Origin: Streptomyces puniciscabiei
GTDB taxonomy: Bacteria; Actinomycetota; Actinomycetes; Streptomycetales; Streptomycetaceae
DNA: 64,000 bases
Direction: 5' to 3'
NCBI RefSeq assembly: GCF_006715785.1
Contig: NZ_VFNX01000001.1
Location: 5,064,001 to 5,128,000 of the forward strand
Shown here: positions 47,355-56,348 of the stretch, piece after piece
How positions within the stretch are numbered: the first letter of the stretch is position 1
Layout: each line of letters begins with the position of its first letter
Notes under the pieces: model-generated
Told to the model about the DNA's origin: nothing
What the model saw: the letters and a program-made list of their open reading frames with translations, nothing else
The model's database searches: none
Position numbers and translations under genes: made by a program

Positions 47355-47834
47355 ATGCCGGAGCCGTACATACGCATCGCCGTGCCCGCCGACGAAGCGG
47401 AACTGGCCGCTCTCGACCGGGCCACCTGGTCCACCCTGCACGCCGTGTCGCCCCCGCGTCAGGGGCCGTTCTTCGACGAGCGCCACCTCCCGGAGGACTA
47501 CCTGGTCGCCGAGGCCGACGGGCGGCTCGCCGGTTACCTCCGCATCGGCCGCCCGACCCCGCTCGCCTCCAACGCGCACGTCCTGCAGATCCAGGGCCTC
47601 GCCGTCGCCGCTCAGGCGCGCGGGCGGGGCCTCGGGCGCGCGCTGATCCGGGCCGCCGTCGAGGAGGCGCGCGGGCGCGGGGCCCGGCGCCTCAGCCTGC
47701 GGGTGCTCGGGCACAACGCCCCGGCCCGCGCGCTGTACGCGTCCGAGGGGTTCGCCGTCGAGGGAGTGCAGCCGGAGGAGTTCCTCCTCGACGGCGCCTA
47801 CGTCGACGACGTGCTCATGGGCCGCCGCCTCTGA
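47355..47834 (+). CDS. GNAT-family N-acetyltransferase
   Basis: This 159-residue GNAT protein has the acetyl-CoA binding motif LQIQGLAVAAQARGRGLGRALIRAAVEEARGRGARRLSLRVLGHN (Q/RxxGxG/A in ARGRGLGRA at about 87-95) and the final ALYASEGFAVEGVQPEEF. It transfers an acetyl group to an amine; the substrate is unknown. ATG 47355 fits the conserved frame. It is convergent with the MarP gene. Confidence 0.88.
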   Translation: MPEPYIRIAVPADEAELAALDRATWSTLHAVSPPRQGPFFDERHLPEDYLVAEADGRLAGYLRIGRPTPLASNAHVLQIQGLAVAAQARGRGLGRALIRAAVEEARGRGARRLSLRVLGHNAPARALYASEGFAVEGVQPEEFLLDGAYVDDVLMGRRL

Positions 47835-47867
47835 CCACCGTCGCACTCCCGCCGTTCGACGACAGGG

Positions 47868-49052
47868 CTAGGAGCTGACCAGCTGGCCGGTGTTCACCGA
47901 CGTCGTCGACGTGGCCGCGCGCTGGGCGTCGCCCGCCACCTCGTCCGCCGTCAGGGCATACCCCGTCTCGGCGTCCGAGGTGGAGCGCGCGAAGACCACA
48001 CCGAACACCCTGCCGCTCGTGGTCAGCAGCGGGCCGCCGGAGTTGCCCGGCCGGACCGTGGAGCGGATCGAGTAGATGTCCCGGGTGACCGCGCCGTCGT
48101 TGTAGATGTTCTGCCCGGTCGCCCGCACCCGGCTCGCCACCGTCGCCGCCTGCAGGTTCAGGCCGCCGTCCTGCGGATAGCCCGCGACCACCGCCGAGTC
48201 CCCGCGGCTCGCGCTCGTGTCGAAGCGCAGCACCGGGGCGTGCAGCCCCGGCACATACAGCACCGCCACGTCCCGGTCGGGGTCGAAGAGCACCACCCGG
48301 GCCGCGTACGACCGCCCGACGCCGCCGACCCGCACGCTCGGGTGGTCGATGCCCGCCACCACGTGCGCGTTGGTCATCACGTGCTGAGCGGCGAAGACGA
48401 AACCGCTGCCCTCCCGGCCCTCGTTGCCCGAGGCACCCTCGATCTTCACCGTGCTCAGCTTCGCGGCGCTCGTTGCCGCCGGGGTGACGCTGTCGCCGGA
48501 GGGCCGGGCCACACGGGCCGTGGACTCGTTCTCGAACGGGTTGAAGACCTGCGGAAAACCCGCCTCGGTCAGTGCCGAGGTGGCCCGTGAGAACCACGCG
48601 GGCGTGGTGTCCGGCATGGCGTCCTGCACCGCGCCCAGCAGCGTCGAGTTCCGTATCGCCGCATTCAGCGTCTGCGACGGGGCCGCGCCCAGCACGCTCG
48701 CCGCCACCCAGGCCACGATCAGCACCGCGACCGAGTTCGCCGCCGCGCCCCCCAGCCCGTCCAGCACCCTGAGCGGGCCCCGGTCCAGCTCCCCGCGCAG
48801 CCGCAGCGCCAGCCGGCCCGCCAGCTCGTGCCCCACCACGGCGGGCACCAGCACCGTCACCACCGCGAGCGCCGTCGCCTGCGCGGTGCCGCGCTCCACC
48901 AGGCCGGTCACCCAGGGCAGCACCCACACGCCCACGACGGCACCGCCGACGAACCCGGCCAGCGAGACACAGCCGGCCACCAGCCCGCGCCGGTAACCGG
49001 ACGCCGCGTAGACGAGGATCACCAGCACGAGCACCAGGTCGAGCAGGTCCAC
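47868..49052 (-). CDS. MarP-like membrane serine protease
   Basis: This 394-residue protein begins with a CvpA-type four-helix membrane domain (MDLLDLVLVLVILVYAASGYRRG and further helices to about residue 125). It continues as an extracytoplasmic trypsin-like protease. The triad is visible: His230 (TNAHVV), Asp261 (DPDRDVAVL), Ser338 (RPGNSGGP). This is the domain order of MarP (Rv3671c), which in Mycobacterium tuberculosis gives acid resistance and acts on the cell wall. It is divergent from the peptidoglycan amidase gene at 49252. The gap 49053-49251 has no other gene. Confidence 0.9.
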   Translation of the reverse strand: MDLLDLVLVLVILVYAASGYRRGLVAGCVSLAGFVGGAVVGVWVLPWVTGLVERGTAQATALAVVTVLVPAVVGHELAGRLALRLRGELDRGPLRVLDGLGGAAANSVAVLIVAWVAASVLGAAPSQTLNAAIRNSTLLGAVQDAMPDTTPAWFSRATSALTEAGFPQVFNPFENESTARVARPSGDSVTPAATSAAKLSTVKIEGASGNEGREGSGFVFAAQHVMTNAHVVAGIDHPSVRVGGVGRSYAARVVLFDPDRDVAVLYVPGLHAPVLRFDTSASRGDSAVVAGYPQDGGLNLQAATVASRVRATGQNIYNDGAVTRDIYSIRSTVRPGNSGGPLLTTSGRVFGVVFARSTSDAETGYALTADEVAGDAQRAATSTTSVNTGQLVSS

Positions 49053-49251
49053 GGAGCCGCCTTTCTCTCGGACCCCTCAGTACGCACGGGACGGGTCCGG
49101 TGATCAGTCACCCAGTCATGGCACGGCCGCCGGGTGGCGAACCGGCCATGTCATGTGTGTACCCCCAGAAACGTCCCGGACCGGGATGATGGTTCCGCCA
49201 GGTGGCAGAGCGCACATCGCGGGCGCGGTCCGGCCACCCGAGAGTGGGCTC

Positions 49252-50532
49252 ATGCACGTCATGCACGCCGTCCGAAAAAGACTGGTCCGAAGAAGACCGC
49301 AGACGCCCCGGCGCCGTCGCAGACCGGTGGCATCGGGGATGCAGGCAATGCGGGCAGAACCGGACAAACGGGCAAACCTGGGGAGTTCGGAGCCGTCGGA
49401 GACCCAGGGAGCCCCAGAAACGCCGGAGCCGTCCGGGCCCCGGGGGGCGCCGGGGCCCTGGAGGCTTGCCGGACTCCTGGGGCGCCGGCCACGCCGGGGA
49501 GCCCGCGGGGCCGGGCAGCCGGCGGGAGCGCCGGACACGGCCGGGGGTTCCCGCAGGCCGCCGACTTCGCGGTGGCAGGTGGCGGAGGGCTCGGGGGCCC
49601 CCGGAATTCCGCCGGAGCCACCGGCGTCGCCTTGTCGTCAGCACCCACCCGCGCCGTCGGACATGCCGGGGACCCCGCGCCCGCCGGAGCCCCCCGGGCC
49701 GCCGCGGACTCCGCAGCCACCGAAGCCCAGGCGCCGGCCCGTACGGCGCATACCCCGTGCCCCTATGGTGCTGCTCGGCTGCCTGCCCGGACTGGTGGCC
49801 GTGCTCGTGCTCACCCTGTGCGCCCGCGGTGTCGAGCGCCCCGCCGCGGACCGCCTGGCCCGGCTCGTCCCGGTCCGTACCCCGGTCACCCACCGCGCAC
49901 CGCGGCCGCGCATCGTGCCCCGCACCGCCTGGCTGGGCACCGCCGGGCGGGTCCAGCCGCCGCCGCGCTACGACGACAAGGTGGTCGCCGTCTTCCTGCA
50001 CCACACCGACTCGCCGAGCGGGTACGACTGCGCCGACGCGCCGGAGATCATCCGCCGCCTGTACGCCGGCCAGACCGGCGCCCGGAACTGGGACGACATC
50101 GGCTACAACTTCATCGTCGACCGCTGCGGCACCATCTACGAGGGCCGCGCCGGAGGCACCGACCGGCCGGTCACCGGCGCCCACACCCAGGGCTTCAACC
50201 ACCGCACCGCCGGCATCGCCGCCCTCGGCACCTTCACCGCGGGCGTGCCCGTGCCGCGGGCCATGACCGACGCGATCGCCGCCCTGGTCGCCTGGAAGCT
50301 CGGCCTGGCCGACGTCGACCCGCGCGCACGCGTCCGGCTGGTCTCCAGCAACAACCTCAGCCGCTACCGGGCCGGCACCACCGCCACCCTGCCCACCCTG
50401 GCGGGCCACGACGCCGGGTTCATGACCAGCTGTCCCGGCGCCGCCCTCAGCGCCCGCCTCCCCGAGATCAGGGAGAAGGCCGCGCGCCTCCAGGGCCGGG
50501 CCAGCACGGCACGGCTCACAGCAATCCCTTAG
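49252..50532 (+). CDS. Membrane-anchored peptidoglycan amidase (PGRP/Amidase_2 type)
   Basis: From an ATG at 49252 the product has 426 residues. A cytoplasmic Pro/Arg/Gly-rich region of about 170 residues is followed by a membrane anchor (VLLGCLPGLVAVLVLTLCARG, about 172-193). The exported domain is N-acetylmuramoyl-L-alanine amidase/PGRP. Zinc ligands are visible as His250 (FLHHTDSPSGYDC), His386 (GHDAGF) and Cys394 (SCPG), with GYNFIVDRCGTIYEGRAGGTDRPV in between. It should cleave the amide bond between muramic acid and the peptide. The N-terminal section has poor codon bias and could be shorter; the ATG at 49765 before the anchor is an alternative. It is divergent from the MarP-like protease gene, a plausible partner. 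Confidence 0.75.
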   Translation: MHVMHAVRKRLVRRRPQTPRRRRRPVASGMQAMRAEPDKRANLGSSEPSETQGAPETPEPSGPRGAPGPWRLAGLLGRRPRRGARGAGQPAGAPDTAGGSRRPPTSRWQVAEGSGAPGIPPEPPASPCRQHPPAPSDMPGTPRPPEPPGPPRTPQPPKPRRRPVRRIPRAPMVLLGCLPGLVAVLVLTLCARGVERPAADRLARLVPVRTPVTHRAPRPRIVPRTAWLGTAGRVQPPPRYDDKVVAVFLHHTDSPSGYDCADAPEIIRRLYAGQTGARNWDDIGYNFIVDRCGTIYEGRAGGTDRPVTGAHTQGFNHRTAGIAALGTFTAGVPVPRAMTDAIAALVAWKLGLADVDPRARVRLVSSNNLSRYRAGTTATLPTLAGHDAGFMTSCPGAALSARLPEIREKAARLQGRASTARLTAIP

Positions 50533-50604
50533 GCGCCACGCAGCCCGCTCCGAGCCCCGCGCCCTACGGTCGTGCACATCACAGGCCGACCGGAGGAGGG
50601 GATC

Positions 50605-50874
50605 ATGAACAGCAGTCGTACCCGGGAGAAGGGCACGGCCGGGAGCGCCGGCCGGAGCACGGCCGAGCGCGCGGACCGGGCGCGGTGGACGCGGACCGCA
50701 CGCGGGCCCTGGGCGGTGCTCTGCGCGGCCGCCACCGTCGTCATCGGCCCGGCGGCGGCCACCGCGTCCGCCCTCGACCAGGCCAACGCCGCGCCGCTGC
50801 ACCACGCAGTGCGGGCCGACCAGCCCCAGGCCTGCCTGCCGGCCGACAGCCTCCGCAGGCGTACGGCCGGCTGA
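50605..50874 (+). CDS. Small exported protein
   Basis: This 89-residue protein has an unusually long charged N-region (MNSSRTREKGTAGSAGRSTAERADRARWTRTARG). A hydrophobic segment with signal-peptide character follows (PWAVLCAAATVVIGPAAATASA, about 35-56). A short Cys-containing tail ends the protein (AVRADQPQACLPADSLRRR). GGAGGAGGGG four bases before the ATG sets the start. It follows the amidase gene by 72 bp in the same direction. Function unknown. Confidence 0.7.
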   Translation: MNSSRTREKGTAGSAGRSTAERADRARWTRTARGPWAVLCAAATVVIGPAAATASALDQANAAPLHHAVRADQPQACLPADSLRRRTAG

Positions 50875-50885
50875 GCCGGGGCCGG

Positions 50886-51404
50886 CTACTCCCGGAAGCG
50901 GTCCCACAGCCGGGGGAAGCGCGCGGCGAGCGCCCGCTCGTTCTCGAAGTCCACCGGCGAGCCCTCCGGTTCTGCGGGCGCCGGGGCGATGCCGAGGTCG
51001 GGCGCGACGGTGCCGGTCAGCTGTTCGTAGGCCTCGTCCGCCGCATAGCCCAGGTCCTCGCCGTCGCCGTCGATCTCCTCGTCGAAATCCTCCAGCAGCT
51101 CCGCCAGCGAGTCGGGGTCGTGCAGGGCGCCCTCGTAGACCTCCCGGCCCTGGCCGATCAGCCAGCACCGGAAGAAGTCGAACGCGTCGTCGCTGGCCCC
51201 GTCCAGCAGCACCCAGGCCGCGCCCCACAGGTCCCAGCGGTAGGCGCGGTTGTAGCGGGCCTCGAAGTGACGGGCGAAGTCCAGGACCAGGTCGGGGTCC
51301 AGCTGGAGCAGCCGCTCCACGAGCACGTCGGCCTGCTCCTCGGGGTCGCCCTCGGCGGCCTCACGGGCGGCGTCGATCAGCTCCCAGAACTCCGTCTCGT
51401 CCAT
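50886..51404 (-). CDS. DUF4240 protein
   Basis: This 172-residue acidic protein has the DUF4240 opening MDETEFWELIDAAREAA and continues with QLDPDLVLDFARHFEARYNRAYRWDLWGAAWVLLDGASDDAFDFFRCWLIGQGREVYEGAL, the hallmark of the family. Members are frequent in Streptomyces and have no established biochemical role. A GTG directly before the ATG is an alternative start. It converges with the small exported protein gene (11-bp gap) and lies downstream of the WYL regulator. Confidence 0.85.
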   Translation of the reverse strand: MDETEFWELIDAAREAAEGDPEEQADVLVERLLQLDPDLVLDFARHFEARYNRAYRWDLWGAAWVLLDGASDDAFDFFRCWLIGQGREVYEGALHDPDSLAELLEDFDEEIDGDGEDLGYAADEAYEQLTGTVAPDLGIAPAPAEPEGSPVDFENERALAARFPRLWDRFRE

Positions 51405-51470
51405 CACGCCACCAGCATCGGGCCTCCACCGGTGGGGCGCACGCGGAGTACGCCGGAGTACGGCGGATCG

Positions 51471-52487
51471 TTATCCGCCGTCCGCACGGCGCCGTCCGTC
51501 GCCGTCACCGCCGTACAGCACGGCCAGCCGGGCGGCGTCCCGCGCGAACCGCTCCCGCAGGGTCTCGGGGCCCAGCACCTCCGCCTCCGCCCCGAGCGCC
51601 GTCAGCTGCGCGTACGCGACCTCCTCCGACTCCACGGGCACCGTCACCGTCACCCAGCCGGCCCCGTCCGGCTCGGCCGGCCCGCTCAGCGCCTCTCGCG
51701 CCGCCACCGGATCGACGGCGTACCGCAGCCTGCGCACACCCTCCGGCGACAGCCGTACGACGACCTCGGCGCGCAGGATCGAGCGCGCGAACCGCTCGGA
51801 CTGCTCGGACCAGTGAGCGCGCAGATCGAAGCCCGGATCACGGGTGAAGCGTTCCTCCAGCGGATCCACGGCGCTGAACCGGTCGATGCGGTAGGTCCGG
51901 TGGGTCCGCGAGGCGCCCCCGTCGGCCACCCTCGCGCACAGGTACCAGACCCCCGCCTTCAGCACGAGCCCGTACGGCTCCAGGACCCGCTCCACTTCCT
52001 CCTCGCCCCGCCGGTACCGGGCCGCGACGCGGCGGTCGTCCCACACCGCCCCCGCGACCGCCGGCAGCAGCGCGGGCGTCTCCGGTTCCCGGAACCAGGC
52101 CGGTGCGTCCAGATGGAAGCGCCGGGCCGCGCTGTCCGGGGCGTCGCGCAGGGACGGCAGCAGCGCTGCGGAAACCTTCAGCCGGGCGGCGGAGTGGGCA
52201 TCCTCCAGGCCCATCTCCCTGAGCGCCCCGGGCACCCCGCTCAGGAACAGCGCCTCCGCCTCGCTCCTGGCCAGCCCGGTCAGCCGCGTGCGGTATCCGC
52301 CGACCAGCCGGTACCCGCCGGCCCGCCCCCGGTCCGCGTACACCGGCACGCCCGCCTCCGACAGCGCCTGCGCGTCCCGGGTGACCGTCCGCTCCGACAC
52401 CTCCAGCTCCCGCGCGAGTTCGCCGGCGGTCATGGACGGCCGGGACTGCAGGAGGAGAACCATCTTGATCAGGCGTGCGGCACGCAT
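51471..52487 (-). CDS. WYL-domain DeoR-type transcription regulator
   Basis: This 338-residue regulator has an N-terminal HTH_11 domain (RLIKMVLLLQSRPSMTAGELARELEVSERTVTRDAQALSEAGVPVYADRGRAGGYRL, about 5-60). A WYL domain follows (AVWDDRRVAARYRR, EPYGLVLKAGVWYLCARV, YRIDRFSAVDPLEERF). WYL domains bind nucleic acid or nucleotide ligands, and such regulators control stress and defence genes. The ATG at 52487 gives the family-type N-terminus MRAARLIKM; an ATG three codons upstream is an alternative. The aceE terminator (52520-52547) lies directly upstream. No target is visible nearby. Confidence 0.88.
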   Translation of the reverse strand: MRAARLIKMVLLLQSRPSMTAGELARELEVSERTVTRDAQALSEAGVPVYADRGRAGGYRLVGGYRTRLTGLARSEAEALFLSGVPGALREMGLEDAHSAARLKVSAALLPSLRDAPDSAARRFHLDAPAWFREPETPALLPAVAGAVWDDRRVAARYRRGEEEVERVLEPYGLVLKAGVWYLCARVADGGASRTHRTYRIDRFSAVDPLEERFTRDPGFDLRAHWSEQSERFARSILRAEVVVRLSPEGVRRLRYAVDPVAAREALSGPAEPDGAGWVTVTVPVESEEVAYAQLTALGAEAEVLGPETLRERFARDAARLAVLYGGDGDGRRRADGG

Positions 52488-52519
52488 GCCTTTCATGATG
52501 CCGGGGGGTACTGACAAGG

Positions 52520-52547
52520 AAGGGGTACGGCGAGAGCCGTACCCCTT
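52520..52547 (-). terminator. Terminator of aceE
   Basis: AAGGGGTACGGC and its perfect complement GCCGTACCCCTT flank the tetraloop GAGA, 17 bp past the aceE stop. One of the clearest hairpins in the window. Confidence 0.88.
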
Positions 52548-52563
52548 CACAGAGCCCTGGTGA

Positions 52564-55266
52564 CTACAGCCCGTACTTCTCCCGGGCCTCCTTGACCGCC
52601 GTGGCCTTCACCTCGCCGCGCCGTGCGAGCTGGGCCAGGGCCGCGACGACGATCGACTGGGCGTCGATGCCGAAGTGGCGGCGGGCGGCCTCACGGGTGT
52701 CCGACAGGCCGAAGCCGTCGGCGCCCAGCGAGGACCAGTCCTGGTCGACCCACTGCGCGATCTGGTCCGGCACCTGGCGCATGTAGTCGGAGACCGCGAG
52801 GACCGGGCCCTCGGCGCCCTGCAGCGCCTGGCGGACGTACGGCACCCGCTCCTCGCCGCGCAGCAGGGCCGCGTCGGCCTCGAGCGCGTCGCGGCGCAGC
52901 TCCGTCCAGGAGGTCGCCGACCAGACGTCGGCCGCGACACCCCACTCCTCGGCCAGCAGCTGCTGCGCCTGAAGGGCCCAGTGGATCGCCGTACCGGAGC
53001 CCAGCAGCTGGATGCGCGGGGCGTTGGCGGCCGGGGACAGGCCCGCGGACTCCGCCGTGTTGAAGCGGTACAGGCCCTTGACGATGCCCTCGTCGATGCC
53101 GAGGCCCTGCGGCTTGGCGGGCTGCGGCAGCGGCTCGTTGTAGACCGTCAGGTAGTAGAAGACGTTCTGGTCCTCGCCCGGCTTGGCCTCGCCGTACATC
53201 CGGCGCAGACCCTCACGGACGATCACCGCGATCTCGTAGGCGAACGCGGGGTCGTAGGTGAGGGCGGCGGGGTTCGTCGCCGCGATCACCGGGGAGTGGC
53301 CGTCGGCGTGCTGCAGGCCCTCGCCCGTCAGGGTCGTACGGCCCGCCGTCGCGCCGACGAGGAAGCCGCGGCCGAGCTGGTCGCCGAGCTGCCACATCTG
53401 GTCGGCGGTGCGCTGCCAGCCGAACATCGAGTAGAAGATGTAGAACGGGATCATCGCCTCGCCGTGCGTGGCGTACGCGGTGGACGCGGCGATGAAGTCG
53501 GCCATCGAACCGGCCTCGGTGATCCCCTCGTTGAGGATCTGGCCGTTCTTGGCCTCCTTGTAGTACATCAGCTGGTCGCGGTCGACCGGCTCGTACGTCT
53601 GGCCCTTGGGGGAGTAGATACCGAGGGACGGGAACAGGCTCTCCATGCCGAAGGTGCGCGCCTCGTCCGGGACGATCGGCACCCAGCGCTTGCCCGTCTC
53701 CTTGTCGCGGACCAGGTCCTTGACCAGGCGGACGAAGGCCATGGTGGTGGCCACGTTCTGGGAGCCGGAGCCCTTGTCGAAGGAGGCGAAGGCCTTCTCG
53801 GCCGGGGCCGGCAGCGGGCCCAGCGCGTGCGTGCGGCGGGCCGGGGCCGGGCCGCCGAGGGCCGCGCGGCGCTCCCGGAGGTAGCGGACCTCGGGCGAGT
53901 CGGCGCCCGGGTGGCCGTAGGGGACCACGCCGTCGACGAAGTCGCTGTCCTTGATCGGCAGGTCGAGCAGGTCGCGCATCGCCTTGAACTCGTCCACCGA
54001 GAGCTTCTTCATCTGGTGGTTGGCGTTCTTCGACGCGAAGCCCTCGCCGAGGGTGTGGCCCTTGACCGTCTGGGCCAGGATCACGGTCGGCGCGCCCTTG
54101 TGCTCGACGGCGGCCTTGTACGCGGCGTAGACCTTGCGGGCCTCGTGACCACCGCGGGAGAGGTGGAAGCACTCCAGGATCTTGTCGTCGCTCAGCAGCT
54201 TCGCCATCTCGGCGAGCGCCGGGTCCTTGCCGAAGAAGTCGGCGCGGATGTAGGCGGCGTCGCGGGTCTGGTACGTCTGGATCTGCGCGTCCGGTACCTC
54301 GCGCAGCCGGCGTACGAGCGCGCCGGTGGTGTCGAGCTGGAACAGCTCGTCCCAGGCCGTGCCCCACAGCGTCTTGATGACGTTCCAGCCGGCGCCGCGG
54401 AACTGGGCCTCCAGCTCCTGCACGATCTTGAAGTTGGCGCGGACCGGGCCGTCCAGGCGCTGCAGGTTGCAGTTGATGACGAAGGTGAGGTTGTCCAGCT
54501 CCTCACGTGCGGCGAGCGCGAGGGCCGCCGTCGACTCCGGCTCGTCCATCTCGCCGTCGCCCAGGAAGGCCCAGACGTGGGAGGCGGAGACGTCCTTGAT
54601 GCCGCGGTTGGTGAGGTAGCGGTTGAAGCGCGCCTGGTAGATGGCGGAGAGCGGGCCGAGGCCCATCGACACCGTCGGGAACTCCCACAGCCAGGGCAGG
54701 CGGCGCGGGTGCGGGTAGGACGGCAGGCCGTTGCCGCCGGCCTCCTGGCGGAAGTTGTCCAGGTGCGCCTCGTTCAGGCGGCCGTCCAGGAAGGCGCGGG
54801 CGTAGATGCCGGGGGAGGCGTGGCCCTGGATGTACAGCTGGTCGCCGGAGCCGTCGCCCTCCTTGCCCTTGAAGAAGTGGTTGAAGCCGGTCTCGTACAG
54901 CCAGGCCGCCGAGGCGAAGGTGGCGATGTGGCCGCCCACTCCGTACTTGCTGCCCCGGGTCACCATCGCGGCCGCGTTCCAGCGGTTCCACGCGGTGATC
55001 CGGGCCTCCATCTCCGGGTCACCGGGCAGGCCGGGCTCGGCGGAGGTGGGGATGGTGTTGACGTAGTCCGTCTCGAGGAGCTTCGGCAGCGCGATGCCGC
55101 CCGCCTCGGCGCGCTCCAGCGTGCGGCGCATCAGGTATGCGGCGCGGTGCGGCCCGGCCTCCCTGGCGACGGCGTCGAGGGAGGCCTGCCATTCGGCGGT
55201 CTCCTCCGGGTCGCGGTCGGGGAGCTGGTCGAGCGCGCTCGGCTGGATGGCGTTGGGGTCGGTCAT
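52564..55266 (-). CDS. aceE: Pyruvate dehydrogenase E1 (homodimeric)
   Basis: This 900-residue homodimeric E1 oxidatively decarboxylates pyruvate with thiamine diphosphate and passes the acetyl group to lipoyl-E2. The thiamine-binding motif runs from GDG at 236-238 (GDGEMDEPES) to LTFVINCNLQRLDGPV. GWNVIKTLWGTAWDEL, TVKGHTLGEGF, ITEAGSMADFIAASTAYATHG and YFYYLTVYNEPLPQP-like segments are typical of AceE. The start ATG at 55266 has GGAAGG upstream. It is followed by a strong terminator. Two palindromes precede it (55386-55437), and the GntR gene lies directly upstream. The E2 and E3 genes are 3 kb upstream on the same strand. Confidence 0.95.
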   Translation of the reverse strand: MTDPNAIQPSALDQLPDRDPEETAEWQASLDAVAREAGPHRAAYLMRRTLERAEAGGIALPKLLETDYVNTIPTSAEPGLPGDPEMEARITAWNRWNAAAMVTRGSKYGVGGHIATFASAAWLYETGFNHFFKGKEGDGSGDQLYIQGHASPGIYARAFLDGRLNEAHLDNFRQEAGGNGLPSYPHPRRLPWLWEFPTVSMGLGPLSAIYQARFNRYLTNRGIKDVSASHVWAFLGDGEMDEPESTAALALAAREELDNLTFVINCNLQRLDGPVRANFKIVQELEAQFRGAGWNVIKTLWGTAWDELFQLDTTGALVRRLREVPDAQIQTYQTRDAAYIRADFFGKDPALAEMAKLLSDDKILECFHLSRGGHEARKVYAAYKAAVEHKGAPTVILAQTVKGHTLGEGFASKNANHQMKKLSVDEFKAMRDLLDLPIKDSDFVDGVVPYGHPGADSPEVRYLRERRAALGGPAPARRTHALGPLPAPAEKAFASFDKGSGSQNVATTMAFVRLVKDLVRDKETGKRWVPIVPDEARTFGMESLFPSLGIYSPKGQTYEPVDRDQLMYYKEAKNGQILNEGITEAGSMADFIAASTAYATHGEAMIPFYIFYSMFGWQRTADQMWQLGDQLGRGFLVGATAGRTTLTGEGLQHADGHSPVIAATNPAALTYDPAFAYEIAVIVREGLRRMYGEAKPGEDQNVFYYLTVYNEPLPQPAKPQGLGIDEGIVKGLYRFNTAESAGLSPAANAPRIQLLGSGTAIHWALQAQQLLAEEWGVAADVWSATSWTELRRDALEADAALLRGEERVPYVRQALQGAEGPVLAVSDYMRQVPDQIAQWVDQDWSSLGADGFGLSDTREAARRHFGIDAQSIVVAALAQLARRGEVKATAVKEAREKYGL

Positions 55267-55385
55267 GTCGCCGCCTTCCTCAGTCGAAGGGGGTTCCCTC
55301 ATCGGTAAGGGTTCGGGGGTGCCCTTGGTCTTTGGCAGGACAGGGCTAGGACTTCGGTGGAAGTCCGTCGGCGACTGTAACTCCC

Positions 55386-55437
55386 TGATCGATGATCGAT
55401 CAAAGGGTTGAGGTGGAAAACTTCTCGAATACGAGAA
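55386..55437. promoter_or_regulatory. Two palindromes upstream of aceE
   Basis: TGATCGAT-G-ATCGATCA (55386-55402) is a perfect 8-bp-arm palindrome. TTCTCG-AATA-CGAGAA (55422-55437) is a perfect 6-bp-arm palindrome. Both lie 120-171 bp before aceE, in the 281-bp gap after the GntR gene. Their low GC and symmetry mark them as regulator sites. Candidates are the adjacent GntR protein or a global regulator. Confidence 0.6.
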
Positions 55438-55547
55438 AGTCGGCACGCGGTGCCTTCATGACTGGCACCGGGTGACGCCGGATTGCCTTGTTTTCGCAGG
55501 TGGGGCGGCGTCTGAGCGGGTGCCCGCTCGACTGAACGAGGCGTGTG

Positions 55548-56171
55548 TCAAGCCCGCGGCGCGCAGCCCAGGACGTGCGCCTTCACGATCTCCGGGATGC
55601 GGGGGTCCCGCCTCTTGAACGCGGCCACCAGTTCCTCGTGCTCCTCCGCGTACGACTGCTGGACCGTGCCCAGCCAGCGGATGGACAGCGCCGTGAACAC
55701 CTCGATGCCGAGGCCCTCCCAGGTGTGCAGCAGCACCGAGTTCTGCGCGGCGCGCACGAGTTCGCGGTGGAAGCCGACGGTGTGCCGGACCTGGGCGGTG
55801 CCGTCGGCCTTGCGGTCGGCCTCGTACAGGGCCAGGACATGCGGCTCCAGGGCCGAGCAGTCCTCGGCGAGGCGGTCCGCCGCCAGCTCCGCAGCGATGG
55901 CCTCCAGGCCGGCCCGGACGGGGTAGCTCTCCTCCAGGTCGGCCGCGGTCAGGTTCCGTACGCGCACGCCCTTGTTCGGGGCTGACTCGATCAGCCGCAG
56001 CGACTCCAGCTCCCGCAGGGCCTCGCGGACCGGGGTCTGGCTGACCTCCAGCTCCGTGGCGATACGGCGCTCCACGATCCGCTCGCCCGGCTGCCAGCGC
56101 CCGCTGACGATTCCCTCCACGATGTGCTCGCGGATCTGTTCGCGCAGCGAGTGGACGACGGGCGCGGTCAT
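55548..56171 (-). CDS. GntR/FCD-family regulator
   Basis: This 207-residue repressor has an N-terminal GntR HTH (LREQIREHIVEGIVSGRWQPGERIVERRIATELEVSQTPVREALRELESLRLIE, about 9-62) and a C-terminal FCD domain (EESYPVRAGLEAIAAELAADRLAED, VGFHRELVRAAQNSVLLHTWEG). GGAG precedes the ATG at 56171. FCD-type regulators often sense carboxylic acids. Lying between aceE and the E2 gene, it is a candidate regulator of pyruvate or 2-oxo-acid dehydrogenase genes. The link is inferred from position only. Confidence 0.88.
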   Translation of the reverse strand: MTAPVVHSLREQIREHIVEGIVSGRWQPGERIVERRIATELEVSQTPVREALRELESLRLIESAPNKGVRVRNLTAADLEESYPVRAGLEAIAAELAADRLAEDCSALEPHVLALYEADRKADGTAQVRHTVGFHRELVRAAQNSVLLHTWEGLGIEVFTALSIRWLGTVQQSYAEEHEELVAAFKRRDPRIPEIVKAHVLGCAPRA

Positions 56172-56298
56172 TGAGGGCTCCTTCGGGAGGGCTGACGTTT
56201 AGACAATACGGCGGGTTCGCTCCGCGGGTAGGGCACGCGGGGGTGCTTTCGTGCAGGTGAGACGAGGCTTACACGCGACGCGTGCCGACAAACACGAA

Positions 56299-56328
56299 CA
56301 CCCCGCCCGGAAAGCTCCGGACGGGGTG
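56299..56328 (-). terminator. Terminator of sucB
   Basis: CACCCCGCCCGGA (56299-56311) and TCCGGACGGGGTG (56316-56328) pair with one mismatch around a 4-nt loop, 20 bp past the E2 stop. Confidence 0.8.
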
Positions 56329-56348
56329 CCGTACTACCCGAAGAGGCG

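Noticed and set aside
49134..52514. Long plus-strand frame crossing the amidase, DUF4240 and WYL genes
   Set aside because: It spans three genes with better coding evidence, including two on the opposite strand, and has no recognisable domain.
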